Below are positions 11,564 through 23,329 of a stretch of 64,000 nt of DNA, piece by piece. The stretch lies in contig NW_025064882.1 in the NCBI RefSeq assembly GCF_019112545.1, positions 1,936,928 to 2,000,927 on the forward strand, in the 5' to 3' direction. The notes under the pieces are model-generated. The model made no database searches and was not told the DNA's origin. It saw only the letters and a list, made by a program, of their open reading frames with translations. The position numbers were made by a program, and so were the translations under genes. The stretch's first letter is position 1. The number at the start of each line of letters is the position of its first letter. The stretch is from Guyanagaster necrorhizus (lineage: Eukaryota > Basidiomycota > Agaricomycetes > Agaricales > Physalacriaceae).

Positions 11564-14500
11564 ATGAATCAATCCTACCCTACAGCTTCGCAGTCTCCCT
11601 TTCCCCATCAACAGGCTCATGGCCAAGGCATCAACCCAGCAGCTCTTCTCTCTGGCGCGGGAGGTATCAACCCCGCCCAACTTATGGGCGGCATGGGTGG
11701 CGGCATGGGGGGTGCCATAGGGGCAGGAATGGGAGGTGGAATGGCCACCAACATGAACATGATGGCTGGAGGCGGTGGCGGTGGTATGAGCCCTGCCCAA
11801 ATCCTTCGTGAGAGAGGGATGATGAATGGCGGTGGTGGAATGAACATGAACATGATGAACATGGGAGGAGGAGGAGGAGGAGGAGGAGGAGGAGGAGGAG
11901 GCGGTGGTGGTGGAAATCTCAACTCTTCAGGGATGGGCATGGGCATGGGTGGCATGAACATGGGCAACCTTGGAATGGGCATCTCCACCCCGTTACCCAA
12001 CATGATGAATACCCCCGGCAGTGCCCCGCCTACGAACATGGTCGACGGCATGTCTATGCAGCGCCCTGGTACGTCGATGGGTAGCATCACCGCGACGTCG
12101 CTCGGCGGTTCGATGAGCGGTGGTGGTGGCTTCGCGAATCAGTTTGGTGGCATGAGTAGTGGCAACATGATGAGCAGCCAACCCCAGCCTACTCCTGCGG
12201 TCTCTCATGGACCACAGCCCGGCATGATGAACCAGCAACAGCAACAGCAACAGCACTTCAGCATGATGCTCCAAATGGCGGGGATGACTCGCGAGCAGTT
12301 CGCAAGCCTCAATCAGCACGACAAACAGATTATGATGGAGCGGATGTCGATGAAGATCAAAGAACGGCAGAGGCAACAAGAGCTGCAGATGATGGCGCAG
12401 ATGGGAGGCATGATGAGCCAGCAGCCTCAGCAGCAGCCCCAACCCCAACCCCAGCAGCAGTTCCCCGGCGCTGGGTTTGGTAACGACAGACCTTCTAGTA
12501 CAACTTCACATGGTCCCACTATGATGCCGCCTCCACCACCAGGAGTGCGCCCGGGGACTGCGATGGGTATGCGACGGGCTCCCAGTGTCGACCAAGTTCG
12601 TCCTCCTAGCCGTATCGGAGACATGATGAATCCGTCGATGTTTCCCAAAGCGTTGCCTGATCAGCAACCCGGAAATGCATACCCTCAGCACGGTCACACA
12701 TCGCCTGTCGGTGCTCGCGTTGCAGGAAGCCCAAGGATTGACAGTACCGGCCCGAACATGTTCCCTCCAGCGGGTACAACTAGTGGTGGGTACCCAATTG
12801 GCAGCTCTGGGAACGTCTCACCGACGAGACCCATGTCTGCGAGTCCGAACAGTGTTGGTTTTGTTAGCAATGGTGCTATGAAAGGAACGCCTGCGCTGAA
12901 CAGAGTAAATGCTGTCCCTCAAACACCCACAACTCCGCGGATAGCAACTCCATCAAATATGAATGTGTTGGTGACACCACAACCTCTGGCGCCGACCCAG
13001 CAACCGATTCAGCAACCGCCTGCCCCCACGCCTATGCCTTCTGGCCCGTCTTCAATGCCGATTCCTGTCGCTCCAAATGCTTCTACGTCAACTCGCGCTC
13101 CTACACCTGCACCGACCGCACCGACTACAACCGCTACTACATCTCCTTCCGCTGTAGCGTCGGCGGACCCTACACCTGCTATTGCGAAGCTCCCTCCACT
13201 GCCACCAACAAATCCAACAGTGACAGAAGTCACTACAGTTCCACTGAAAGACTCGTTGAAGCTCATTCCAGAGTTGAGCGAAACAGAGATCAACGACGTC
13301 AAAGACTGGATGAAGCTTGATAAGGAGTACGAGAACGTGTATGAGGAGATGCGGAAGCGGATGGCAGCGGAGCGGGAAGCGCTAGGCAAAAGGTGGTGGG
13401 AAAGAGGAGGTGGCATAAATGTTGGTTTGGGCGCTGTTATACCGGCATGGGGAAATCGGGGAAGAGGCTTTGATGTCAGGTATCCCAATTCAAGACCTAG
13501 AAGGGATGGCAGACGAGGCAAAGTCGCTAAGAGAGAGGGGTTGAAGCTGTGTGTTTTTTCATCTTCTATCTGTTGTGATGCTTATCATTCGTCAGGCCTA
13601 GAAAGATCGACGCTCGATACGCGAACCTGCCAGAGCAGCTTGTACCCATCCGACTGGAGTTTGATGTTGAGCAACATCATAAGATGCGGGACACGTTCGT
13701 TTGGAATTTGAATGGCGCGTCTATCCGTCTTCATAACAGAGTTCAGTTGCTGACTTTTATTCCAGACCCCGTGATCACTCCAGAAAATTTCGCACAATCT
13801 GTGGTTGAAGATTATAACCTATCTTCGAGCTATCATTCCGTCATTGTTAAATCTATTCAGGATCAACTCAGTGATTTTAAAGCACATTCGACCAATTACG
13901 ATGGCGAAGGAGGTGATTATGTTGCCGACGTTGCATTGGCTGCCCCCGAGAAAGGATTGTTGGATGAGGAAAGCTCGTTGTGGTGGAGGAAGTGGCGAAA
14001 ACGGGTGAGGAAAGATTATACTGTAAATGGAGCCGAGAAGGCTCGAAAAAGACGGAAAGTGGTTGAAGACGAACAACTCATGAGCGTGGAGGACTTTCAT
14101 ATGGATGAGAACGAGACACACGAAGATATGAGGGTCGTCATCAAGGTTGGTTTCCAGAGCTATATCGCCTGGAAGGGTTTTCACTCAATTGTGCTAGCTG
14201 GATATCATTGTCGGGGCGATGAAGCTTGATGACCAGTTTGAATGGGATATAGAAAATCCGCATGCGTCCCCTGAAAGTTTTGCGGACATATACGTTCAAG
14301 AACTGGGGTTGGGTGGTGAATTTAGGTGTGTTTCCAGCCTCTCTGGACAGAATGGTAAATTTAAGTTGATTCAGAACTGCCATCGCCCACTCTATACGAG
14401 AACAAGTGCAGGCGTACCAAAAGTCCCTCTTCCTGGTTGGACATCCTTCCGATGGTACACCGATACAAGATGACGAGCTGCGACTATCATTCCTTCCTGG

Positions 14501-15812
14501 TTTATCATCAGGTGCTCGGGCACTAGATCAAGTGCAGTCGTTTACACCGATGCTGAACTATCTGAGTGACGGCGAGATCGAGCGGCACGAGAAGGAGCGT
14601 GACAAGGACATGAATAAGCGGCGAAAACGAAATACAAGGGGCCGGCGAGGCGTCGCTTTACCAGACCGAGAGCCGATCAGGACCTATCGCACGCCTGCTA
14701 TTGGGTTCCCTGAGCTGGATCCTGCTATTCTTGCTCTTCAAGTTGCCGCCAATGCGCCCACGTCGCGCAGAGCTGCAGCCGCGGCTGCTTCTCTCACCAT
14801 TGCAAACATGGTGGCATCTGAAAACGGAACACCCCTCCTTCCTCAAACACTACCCACCGCTCCCCAGCAACCACAGCCTGCTGCCCCCAAGGAGAAGAAG
14901 CCAAAGGGGCACTTCAAAGCTCCTCCATTGCCTCCATCCGTCTTACGGCCCCGGGCCAAGCTCACGTCCGTGCCTCCCTCCACTGCTGCAGATGGCGCAT
15001 CTTCCACATTGGATGGCGATGCTGCGCACTCCATGAATACTCTCCCGAAGGTGGTGACGGCGAAGAGGGCAAAAGAGTTGGAACGGGAAGCGAAGGAGAA
15101 GGAATTTGCTGACGGTCAGCACGCTAACTTCATAGATGGTGTCTGGCACTGCTCCAACTGTGGTTGTCCTGAGAGCATCGCCATTGGTAGGAGGAAAGGA
15201 CCGCTGGGCGATAAGTCACAATGCGGTACTTGCGGTATGTGCTTAAATACAGTTTTGGCGATGAAACTGATTACCCCTGTTTTAGGCAAGTTCTGGCATC
15301 GGCATCGTCGTCCTCGGCCGGTCGAATACAACACAGATCCTGATTTCCATTCGAATGTCAAACGGGACAGTGAGCTTGCGAGAACAATTGGCAAGAAGAA
15401 GGGAGGTGCTGCTGCTCTGCGGGCACAGAGTGGAACGGTCCCAACGACTCCAGCTTCAGAGCCTCAATCCCCCCGGACCAAACCAGACGAAGAATCTGCG
15501 CCAAGATTGTCGCCTGTGCCTCCTCCGTCAAAAGCGGAAACCGCCCTTTCTCCTGTGTCAACGACATCAAGCGCTTCGGAGGCGCCCTTGGCTCAACGGG
15601 CAAAGGCAAATGGGACCAGTAATAGCCATACACCGTCTGTTGCGCCTGCTTCTTCTGCCCCCCCTCCGGCACCTGCTTCCACATCACCGCCGCCGCCGGA
15701 CGCCCCTACTTCTGTCCAAGAATCATCGGCGCCACCGCCAAGTCAATCTGGGCCTCCGGGACCACCTTCTCAACGGTCGTGGGTGAGCAGACTTAAGCCG
15801 TCGTCTTTGTAG
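11564..15812 (+). CDS. SNF5/INI1-family chromatin remodelling subunit with GATA-like finger
   Basis: A core subunit of a SWI/SNF or RSC-type nucleosome-remodelling complex in the nucleus. Introns by phase: 13549-13595, 13715-13765 (GC-AG), 14146-14197, 14326-14374 and 15235-15285. The long N-terminal part (about 600 residues) is low-complexity: Gly/Met repeats, a poly-Gly run, Gln tracts and a Pro/Thr/Ala-rich linker. The SNF5 domain follows: LPEQLVPIRLEFDVE and TFVWNLN...DPVITPENFA (repeat 1), then DIIVGAMKLDDQFEWDIENP with a DIYVQELGLGGEF block (repeat 2). After another Ala/Pro-rich linker there is a C4 finger, CSNCGCPES...CGTCGKFWHRHRRPRP, at about 15150-15320. The tail is Pro/Ser-rich. 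A GATA-like finger at the end is, to my knowledge, also seen in other fungal SNF5/Sfh1 proteins. Whether this is the SWI/SNF or RSC paralogue cannot be told from sequence alone. Confidence 0.92.
11864..11912 (+). repeat. GGA/GGT trinucleotide repeat encoding poly-Gly
   Basis: About 16 consecutive Gly codons, mostly GGA then GGC/GGT, lie inside the N-terminal low-complexity region of the SNF5 gene. The pure GGA part is likely to vary in length between strains. Confidence 0.85.
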
Positions 15813-17683
15813 AAAGTGTTCTGATGATAGCCGGTGCACAGCCTCCTCAATGGCTAGCCACCTGTATGCAAGGCATTCAATATCGTTTCCCATCTGATAA
15901 ATTTGAGGTGGCTCTCCGCAAGGTCACAGCGAATAGTGACCCAGAGTGGCGGATAAAATGTCTAGATTGTCCTGGCAAGGTGTGTTCTGGTGTTCCGGCG
16001 AGTCGGCCTGCTTCTGACTAGTGTATGTAGTTGTACAAGCCTGGTCCGGGCGAGACCCTTTCAAACTTTGAGGTACACTTGAGAAATAATACGCACCGAC
16101 GGGTGGTGGAGAAGCGTGTTGCTGCTGCTTCGTCTGGGTCATGATAGTGTCCACCTGCTTTATCCGTTTATCTGTTTCTGACTCTATAACCTGTTGTTTG
16201 CTTGTTACTTACTACAAGGCTGTGTGTATTCTTATACGTTTTCTGTAATTATGATATGGACAGGTACAGCGGGTGAACACGATCCATCTTTCCTTTGCTT
16301 ATTCGTAGCTTAACCGACAAGAAGCGATTATCACACGCTTCACAGCGGGAAGGTTGAGTTTCCTCGGATTTTTCTGTGAAGTGCGTTGGAAGCATGCTAA
16401 ACGCTCACATAAATCTTGGTAGGAAATTACCAGGACAAACCATCTATACCCAAACCACAATGACTCCAGATCAAAGATATCTACGTGTATTACTTTGGGA
16501 TGAAGAGCACGGAGTTGCCGGCCCGGGTCGCGATTGGTGCCACATTCGCAGAAGCGAAGGAAAACATGATTTGTTTAGCTTGCCATCATCACCGCACTTT
16601 CTGACGCAATTTATCTCTTGGGATACTCCGTTTAATAGTTCTAGGTCGTAGAGTCGGCAAAGGACATCAAGACTGACGAGAAATTTTCCAGGTGACTGCT
16701 AGCGCCCGGATTCGCATCTTGGAAAGGCACCTTATCATTCTGTTTTGCAACCAGCGGTTGTAGTAAAACAAAACCAGGATGTTGGTATGACCGAAGATAC
16801 TACGAGAAGTTTGGAGTCTTGATAATGCCTTTAAGGTTTCGTTTCGGAAAGTGAAGGAAGCTCTGATAATGAGGAGCCGGGTACGCTCAGTGTGTCAGAG
16901 CCACGGAAGGGCATTGTCAACGCCAATACAGCCGATACAGTTCCCTCCTTTCAGAAGTCATCTAGATATGACGAGGTGAATGTTGTCATTCCTAGAATCT
17001 TTTTTCAAGCATAGCGCTGATCTCATGTACTAGCGTAGATCACCAGGAGTCAGTCATGTGTGACCATGCACTGAATAATCATAATGCAAGCCATGCAGGC
17101 CTTGTCCAGGGTACACTAACTTATGTTTTTTTTTCCTTCATTGCCAGTCCTTCGACGTCGACGCTGTGCCCATACGTAAACGGATAAGAAAAGGTGTACA
17201 ACATACGTTCGTACTCCTTCAACTCTAGCTAACGGTCTTACGAAGGATGCCCTGAGGAGGGTACATGCTGAGGGCACGTTATCGTGGAAGAGGAGGAGTA
17301 CATGAAGAGGAAGTCCCGAGATGAATATGGGAGAGACCCAGAGACATTTTACAAGTATTGGCCACAGGGATAGACGTAGTGTGGCATGGATGGCAGTATG
17401 ACTTATGGGTGCTTATCACGGCACGGGTCCGTCACCTTGTACGTGCGATTTCTTTAAGTGAGTACCTCTGCTCTTCGTTTGCGTCTTTCAAGGGGACCTG
17501 ATCCACGCTCGAAGGATTTTGCAGCCAGAGGAATAGCTACGATGATGAGAGTGTTCCTGGTTCTCGATGATCCTTGATAATACTGTCGTTTTCTATCGTG
17601 GTCATTGAAGTCTAATGATAATCATCTAAACGGTACACTGTGTCGTTGAAGACATATTCTCTAGGTTGCAAGTCCTGGGTTCT
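15813..17683. other. gene-poor stretch with a candidate decayed gene
   Basis: Apart from the candidate exons listed at 16841-17305, I see no supported gene. Short ORFs at 15824-16154 and 16376-16651 show no recognisable pattern. Confidence 0.4.
16841..17305 (+). pseudogene. candidate spliced gene or gene remnant, unknown
   Basis: Three segments look coding and join in phase. The first (about 16841-16975) encodes an acidic Ser/Glu stretch (SESEGSSDNEEPG). The second (17148-17193) ends in a basic VPIRKRIRK motif. The third (17229-17305) has LTKDALRRVHAEG and then a stop. A further open segment after 17280 (VEEEEYMKRKSRDEYG) is in another frame, which suggests a frameshift. The implied last intron is only about 35 nt, short for this genome. 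The N-terminus is not visible. This is either a small nuclear-type protein with unusual introns or a decaying gene. Confidence 0.3.
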
Positions 17684-18245
17684 TCACAGCGAGGCTCTCT
17701 TCTTTGTCTCCTCCGCAATAAATCCGGCGACCATAGCACTGTTCACATATTCCGTATATGAAGTTATCTTAGGAAGTTCACCGCCTTTGGGAGCCGCAAA
17801 CTTGAAGAGGAAGATGTACTCGTTGTGCCACTCCGTTCCGAGCTTGGAAACACTATCGGATTGAGCCTGTGGATCATGTCAGTCGGGATACCAAGGGAAG
17901 CCGCACAGAGCCTACATGTGCTACGATGGTGCCTTCTCCGGCCTCTATGACTTCATGTACTTTCAACTGAACAAGCCATTAGGTCAAAGAAAAAAGGATG
18001 ACGATATGGAGACTCACAGACATGCCATTGAATGCTGGCAGCACGGATGCGAAGAAATACCCTTTAAACTGGGCCTTGTTCATAGATGGGACTGCCATCG
18101 CTTTAGGCAAGAGCGTAAACGTGAAGTTGTCGTCATCGAAAGTAGCTAGAAGCCTCTCGGCGTCAAAGGCATCAAAGGCATTGATGTACTCGGCAAATGC
18201 TTTGTGACTGGCAGAGGCGGTTGCGGGAGGTTCATATGCGACCAT
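17684..18245 (-). CDS. SnoaL/NTF2-like domain protein
   Basis: Three exons (18018-18245, 17916-17966, 17684-17866) joined by GT-AG introns of 51 and 49 nt give a protein of 153 residues. The pattern is that of a small NTF2-like alpha+beta barrel. An N-terminal helix (HKAFAEYINAFDAFDAERL) leads into FDDDNFTFTLLPKAM, then strands HEVIEAGEGTIVAH, LGTEWHNEYIFLFKF and KITSYTEYVNSAM. Family members include polyketide cyclases, dehydratases and many stress-related proteins of unknown substrate. No catalytic pair can be assigned. It is divergent from the RRM gene at 18521, and the two share a promoter of about 275 nt. Confidence 0.75.
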
Positions 18246-18520
18246 GGTGGGCGGTTACAGCAATAGCAAGGACCAAGATTCTGTTATAATACTGGAACCG
18301 AGTTCCTTGTCATCCGGTACCTCCAGTAATGCGGAGGCCGAGAAATGAAATTGGCCAGAATAACAAAAGAGACAGTCCGAGGAGCCAGGTAACAACAAGA
18401 GACAGCCTAAACGTTTGCTAAGCGATTGTTAAATTTTAAGAATTTCAGGAGAATGTTGACGCTCGGGCCGAATACTCCGAGTCTGTGGCGTGGGAACTTG
18501 ACTCTTTGTTTCCTATACCC

Positions 18521-19840
18521 ATGATATTGAGCCATCTTGCTCTCCGTATCCGACCTGTCCTCCAGCGCCGTTTCGCCAGCTCCAGTTCCTCCCCAGGCAC
18601 CCACAAGCTATGCACTCTACGAGTCGATAATATCCCTCGGAACTATGATGTTACTCGCATTCTCAACTCCATCAAGGCCAACCCAGTAGAGAAGATTATC
18701 GTAGAGAATAAATGTCTCATCATCCGATTCCTTTCCTATCAGATGGCGATGCGCTGTGTCGAGGAAAACGATGGTGTCGATGACATGTCGCTACGGCTGA
18801 TTGGCGCCATGTCTGACCGGTCGGCGTTCTTGGTCGCTGCAGTTGGATATGGAATATCACGGACGTGCACCGTTGAGAACATTCCACCGGGTATCAGGAA
18901 GGGAAATTTGAAAACTTTAATTACTCAAGACAAGCCTATGGAACACTGGCACTACGATAAGGGGAACTTTCGAGCTGAGATGCGCTTCATGGATCTCTAT
19001 CATGCATGGCTTGTGTGTCATTTATCCCCTTTATGCTGACCCATTCATATCTTCCTCCTCACAGGCTAGCGCTGCCATCAACCAAAATTCCGTCCTCAAG
19101 CAGTGTCGGATAACCTACACCAACGAAAATGACATCTATATGTTTCCAGAGTGGTACGCGCCTCAGGAGGAGAATCAGTCGTACGTGAGGCGGATCGTCA
19201 CCATATCTAACATCCAACCGGGGATGTACAAAACATGCTGGCAGTGGACCCAGGAATTCGACAAAATTTCTCCGACCTTGGTCTATAGTGGTTATTGGCC
19301 TGGCAATAGCGTAAGCACGCCCTCGTCGCATATACCTATGCGATATTCAGACTTCTCAGGAAATGTTGCTCACCTTCGCGACATCGGCATCCGCACAGCA
19401 GTTTGTGGACATGTTCCGGACATCGGCAGAGTCGCTACCCGTTCAACTTAAGGTGAAAGAGGACAAGCGAGATTCCATCAACCGCGGTTTAATCACAGCT
19501 CTCGGTCTTGGTGCCTCTCGAAAAATTGTGGTCGAAATGGATCAGGGTCACCTACGGGATTGGGACGAACACGTGAAAGCCTACGGAGCTGTAAGACGAC
19601 TTTCGGCACATTGGTCGTACGTCTTTAGTTTGTTTGCTTCGGTGTACTGTCTGAAACAGAAACAGAGCTGTGTCATCTCGGGGCGAGGCGACCTACGAAT
19701 TTGATAGTCTGTTCAAAGCAATGAGGGCTATCTTTGTTCTAGCGAAGGGCGGAAAACGCTTGCCTCAGTTTCGGGGCGTCCGGCTCAATTTTTATGGTGC
19801 CAAGCATCTAGATCCTGTCGAAATAATGTGTCGGCGGTGA
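18521..19840 (+). CDS. RRM-repeat RNA-binding protein, probably mitochondrial
   Basis: The start at 18521 gives a basic, hydroxylated leader (MILSHLALRIRPVLQRRFAS) like a mitochondrial presequence; an earlier in-frame ATG at 18485 is less likely. About four RRM-like units follow, each opening with an RNP2-type strand: LCTLRVDNIP, RTCTVENIPPG, RIVTISNIQPG and RKIVVEMDQG. Introns lie at about 19013-19063, 19222-19236 or nearby, 19312-19359 and 19619-19672 (approximate). The last exon continues in frame (EATYEFDSLFKAMRAIF) to the stop at 19838-19840. The RNP1 cores are weak, so RNA binding is inferred from the repeat pattern. The likely role is in organellar RNA metabolism; the substrate is unknown. 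Confidence 0.65.
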
Positions 19841-20772
19841 CAAACTGGCGACACAATTTATTTGAGGAGCGCTCTTGGAAATGTGATCGTCGAGACCCAG
19901 GCTTCACAGCTTTGTGGGTGAAACAATTAATTAATGGACGTGATGCTTACCTCTTGGTTGATAGAAATTGACAGCTTCGTTGCGAGGAAGGTCAGGTTAC
20001 AGTTGCCACTAAGTGTCCTCGCCTTGCAGGATATACAACATGTTTGATATACTTGCAAAAGAGAGAAATGCAAGTATATATTGTCTTCTGTCTGAAATAA
20101 GGCATGATGTTTTGAAGCAGACTTCTCAGACTCACAAACCGAAGACGGTACTAATCGATACCTCCATGGCATGAAAGCAGGGAATTGCACACTACTTGGA
20201 AATCTGCCACCTCTCTCTGAAACAGATCCTGGCCTAGTGTATGGATTTAGCGATGTCAGATTCCTGACAAAGCCGCCGCAAAGTAGGCTCACTCTGCAGA
20301 CAATCAAGTCTTATGCTATTCTGATCTACCCTGGTGGGTAGTATGGGGGATTTATTGATTTCCTGTTTCTCATCTGTAGGTCTTTCAAGTTCCACAGTGG
20401 CTTGTGTTGCTCGGCTTGGGGGTTGATAGTAACTGACCAGTGACTAGATGGTAGTGAAAGTCTAGTTTCAGTGCAGGTAGCTGTATCCTTGTATCCGGCG
20501 CGCCTGATGATACCGTACCGTGTAATGATGAGATGAGTGAGATAAATAATGATACTATATTTAACGCAATGTATAATGAATTCTTGTTACATAAACATGC
20601 CAGCATGGGACTGGTGCTGGACATACTAAGTATTAAGTTCGGTGGCTGGACAATCGCGATTAGAGCCAAAGCCAAGAGCGTATCTTCTCGTATAGTTGAA
20701 TGACAACATTACGGGGTATGGCGGTGAGTTTCTCATATGACAAGACTTCTTTCAGTGTTTGCATACTAATGG
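19841..20772. other. intergenic region
   Basis: This region lies between convergent genes. Minus-strand ORFs at 19927-20307 and 20385-20675 show no recognisable protein pattern. I see nothing else. Confidence 0.5.
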
Positions 20773-23199
20773 CTAACCATTGAGGAAGCTAGGAATAAAC
20801 TGAACAAATGAAACATAGTGACAAAGGAGGAAAAGGCTCACTCGTGCATGTTTTTCCAAAGGCTCTATCGGAACAGGGGGCGGCTCGGGGGAATTGGGAG
20901 AAGGGATAGAGACTCGAGGCGGAAAAGAATGTACACTTGGGGAAGGAGGTACAGATGGCACACTCCTTGTCTCATGCTGGTTTGCTTCTGGTGTGTTCGA
21001 AACCACAGGTTCGACGGGTTGATTCGCCACAGATTGGGCCCGTCTCTGCACGACAGGTATAGTCGTCGAAGCCCATGATCCGGTAAGATCAGGGGAGGAC
21101 GAGGCAGGAGATTCGCCACGGCGTGTCCCCAAATCTGAGAAAGGGGATGATTGCGAGATACTTCCGAGATCCACTGGCTTCGCGGTTACAAACACCTTGA
21201 AGAAGCAGACATCCACGTCTTGGCCGTCTGGCACAGTAAACGTGAATGGATTCATACCGCCGTTCCCGTAGCCAAGAGTCAATGTTGACCCCTTCTGAAG
21301 ACAAGTGTCAACGGATCCCTGCTCCTCCTTATTGCTACTAGGGCTCATTTTTGAGGAGTACCAAGCATCTAAATGATTCCAAATGGAAGTCAGCCATAGC
21401 GTGGTGGGTATGTATGAAACACGAACACACCTATCTCAAAGCTGGTAGCGTCAAAGTAGAAGAGATACACATAGAGATCGATATCGGATACGTTACGGAT
21501 TGTGAACGCATAGCTAGGACGTCGATTCCAGGGGAGAGATGGGTCTACGACGAACTCAATGGGCTTTTCGTCTTCAATATCAGACAGCAAATTGTCTCCA
21601 ACTGGAGTCAGACTGTGACCAATACGCTCCAGTTTATTTATTTCGATGGAAATGAACTGGGCTACAGGCAACGGACTTTGAAGTGTAAGTTGAGTGGTGA
21701 AGCGGGCAAAGCGACTAATGATGCTTCGAATATGCGCAATATTGTTGACCTGAGAGGCACGAGGGAACCGCGAAGCAAAGCCAATGCTCGGACTGAAGAG
21801 ATCGATTCTGTTTCCTCGGTCGAAAAAGACGACTTCGTCTTTCACCCTCAGACAGAGATCTGCCTCGTCTGGGGTTCTGACGGCAATGACGGGGACTGTA
21901 ATCCTCGGTTCACAATCCTTACTGAGGATCTGGGTCAAAAAGTTCGAGTCATTGCAATAGGTGCCAAAGTGGGCGCCGGAAGCTTTCAGTAATCGCGCGT
22001 ACCAGACGCGACGATTCTTACTAGAAGTCAGGAACGCGGGGTCCTGAGGCACGAGGAGGGAAATGAATGTCTCTACTTTGTCGACAGTAGCAGTCGTAAG
22101 TGAATGCTGCAATTCAGAGAGGTCTGTTCTGAATATTTCAAAGGTAGAACCGACAGTTATGCCGTGAAGCAGTCCGGCGTGGAGCATGAGATGAAGTTTC
22201 CCGTGCTCATGGCGGCAAAGAATCATGGAACTATCAGCTGGTTCTTCCCAAGAGTCGAACAGACGTCGAAGGGTATGTCTCCCTTCTAGATGCGGTGTTT
22301 GACTATGAGTTATTCAGCGCAAAGCGATACGATTAGGACCAACACTTACAACGTCGGCATAACCAGACGATGCATCAATGACCTGTACGTCAATTCGCTG
22401 GCAGAGATTTTTGCCATGATCTTGAGCAATGCGCGAGTGAAGATGCCTTGACCGTCTACCTCCCAGGCCGATTGACGACGGTTGCATGCAGCCAACAGTA
22501 CATGCGAGTCCCAAAGCGAACCTGAAAATCCTGACGTGATCTTGACCCCGGAAGATCCCCGAGACAGCATGGTAGTGTCACAATTGGCGGAAAGCTTTGG
22601 AGGGTTAGGGATCCGACGTGACTTTGCATTCAGTATATCGGCAGGTTGGGTTCCACGATTGATGCCAGCGGCATGACAGCAGTCGAGGATCAAGGTCTAC
22701 ACAGCCATGAATTCCATTGAGTTTTCTAGAGTTACGCCACTTACGATGTTATTCCCCTTGGCATTTGCCAACTCCAGTAGAAGCTCGCTAATCGTTCGAT
22801 CCGGAATACCCTCTACGACGTTGTCATTGACGTCCCGAATCCCAATATCCGTGGGACAAAGCATTTCTATTTCGTTGTCATAAGTTTGCCAATCCGTCCA
22901 TTCATCTGGCTTGGGAGCCACCGCGCCATGCCCGGAATAGTATATGATAATGGCAGCCATTCCTTGCGTAATTCTCGGATTGCATATAAGACTTCTGAAT
23001 CCGCTGATGATAGCTTCTCTTGTTGCCTGTCCATTGCGGAGGCTGATGATGTTTTTCTTTGGGGTTTGCAAATCTTCAAGAAGATAATTCTCAAATCGGT
23101 CTGCATCAGCGACGGCTGCCAGTAGATTCTCGTACTCTCCGTACTCGTATTCGTTGATGCCGATGACCAAAGCGAAAGTGCCGCGAGTATCTCTATAAC
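20773..23199 (-). CDS. caspase-like (peptidase C14) protein
   Basis: A putative cysteine protease of the metacaspase-like group common in agarics. The first exon reads FALVIGINEYEYGEYENL, then a block with the catalytic His (YYSGHGAVAPKP), and ends at ELANAKGNNI. After an intron the catalytic Cys block LDCCHAAGINRG appears at about 22640-22690, followed by GFSGSLWDSHVLLAAC and VDGQGIFTRALLKIM. The long C-terminal half (about 21390-22226) is a separate non-protease region typical of these agaric proteins (HAGLLHGITVGSTFEI, TPDEADLCLRVKDEV). A last exon (FFKVFVTAKPVDL, then VPSVPPSPSV-type Pro-rich tail) ends near 20773. The His/Cys pair is intact. The 5' end is uncertain: no ATG lies in frame before the stop at about 23256, so an upstream exon must supply the start, possibly from the neighbouring gene. 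Two decayed copies lie upstream. Confidence 0.75.
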
Positions 23200-23262
23200 T
23201 TGAATGATCAGTCAGCCGTGGCCCCAGCGTTACAGTACTAACGGCGTAGACTCGGAAGATTC

Positions 23263-23328
23263 ACCGCTCAATATTGTTCTTTTTGCTATCCAAGCATTTG
23301 CATTTGGCACATCTACCGCTCAATATTG
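23263..23328. repeat. short direct repeat, ACCGCTCAATATTG, two copies
   Basis: The 14-mer occurs at 23263-23276 and again at 23315-23328, a 52-nt period, between the caspase-like gene and the gene upstream of it. It may be a partial tandem duplication of an intron or spacer. No function is evident. Confidence 0.7.
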
Positions 23329-23329
23329 A

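Noticed and set aside
11617..12448. Long minus-strand Pro/Met/His-rich ORFs
   Set aside because: They are antisense shadows of the Gly/Met/Gln repeats of the SNF5 gene.
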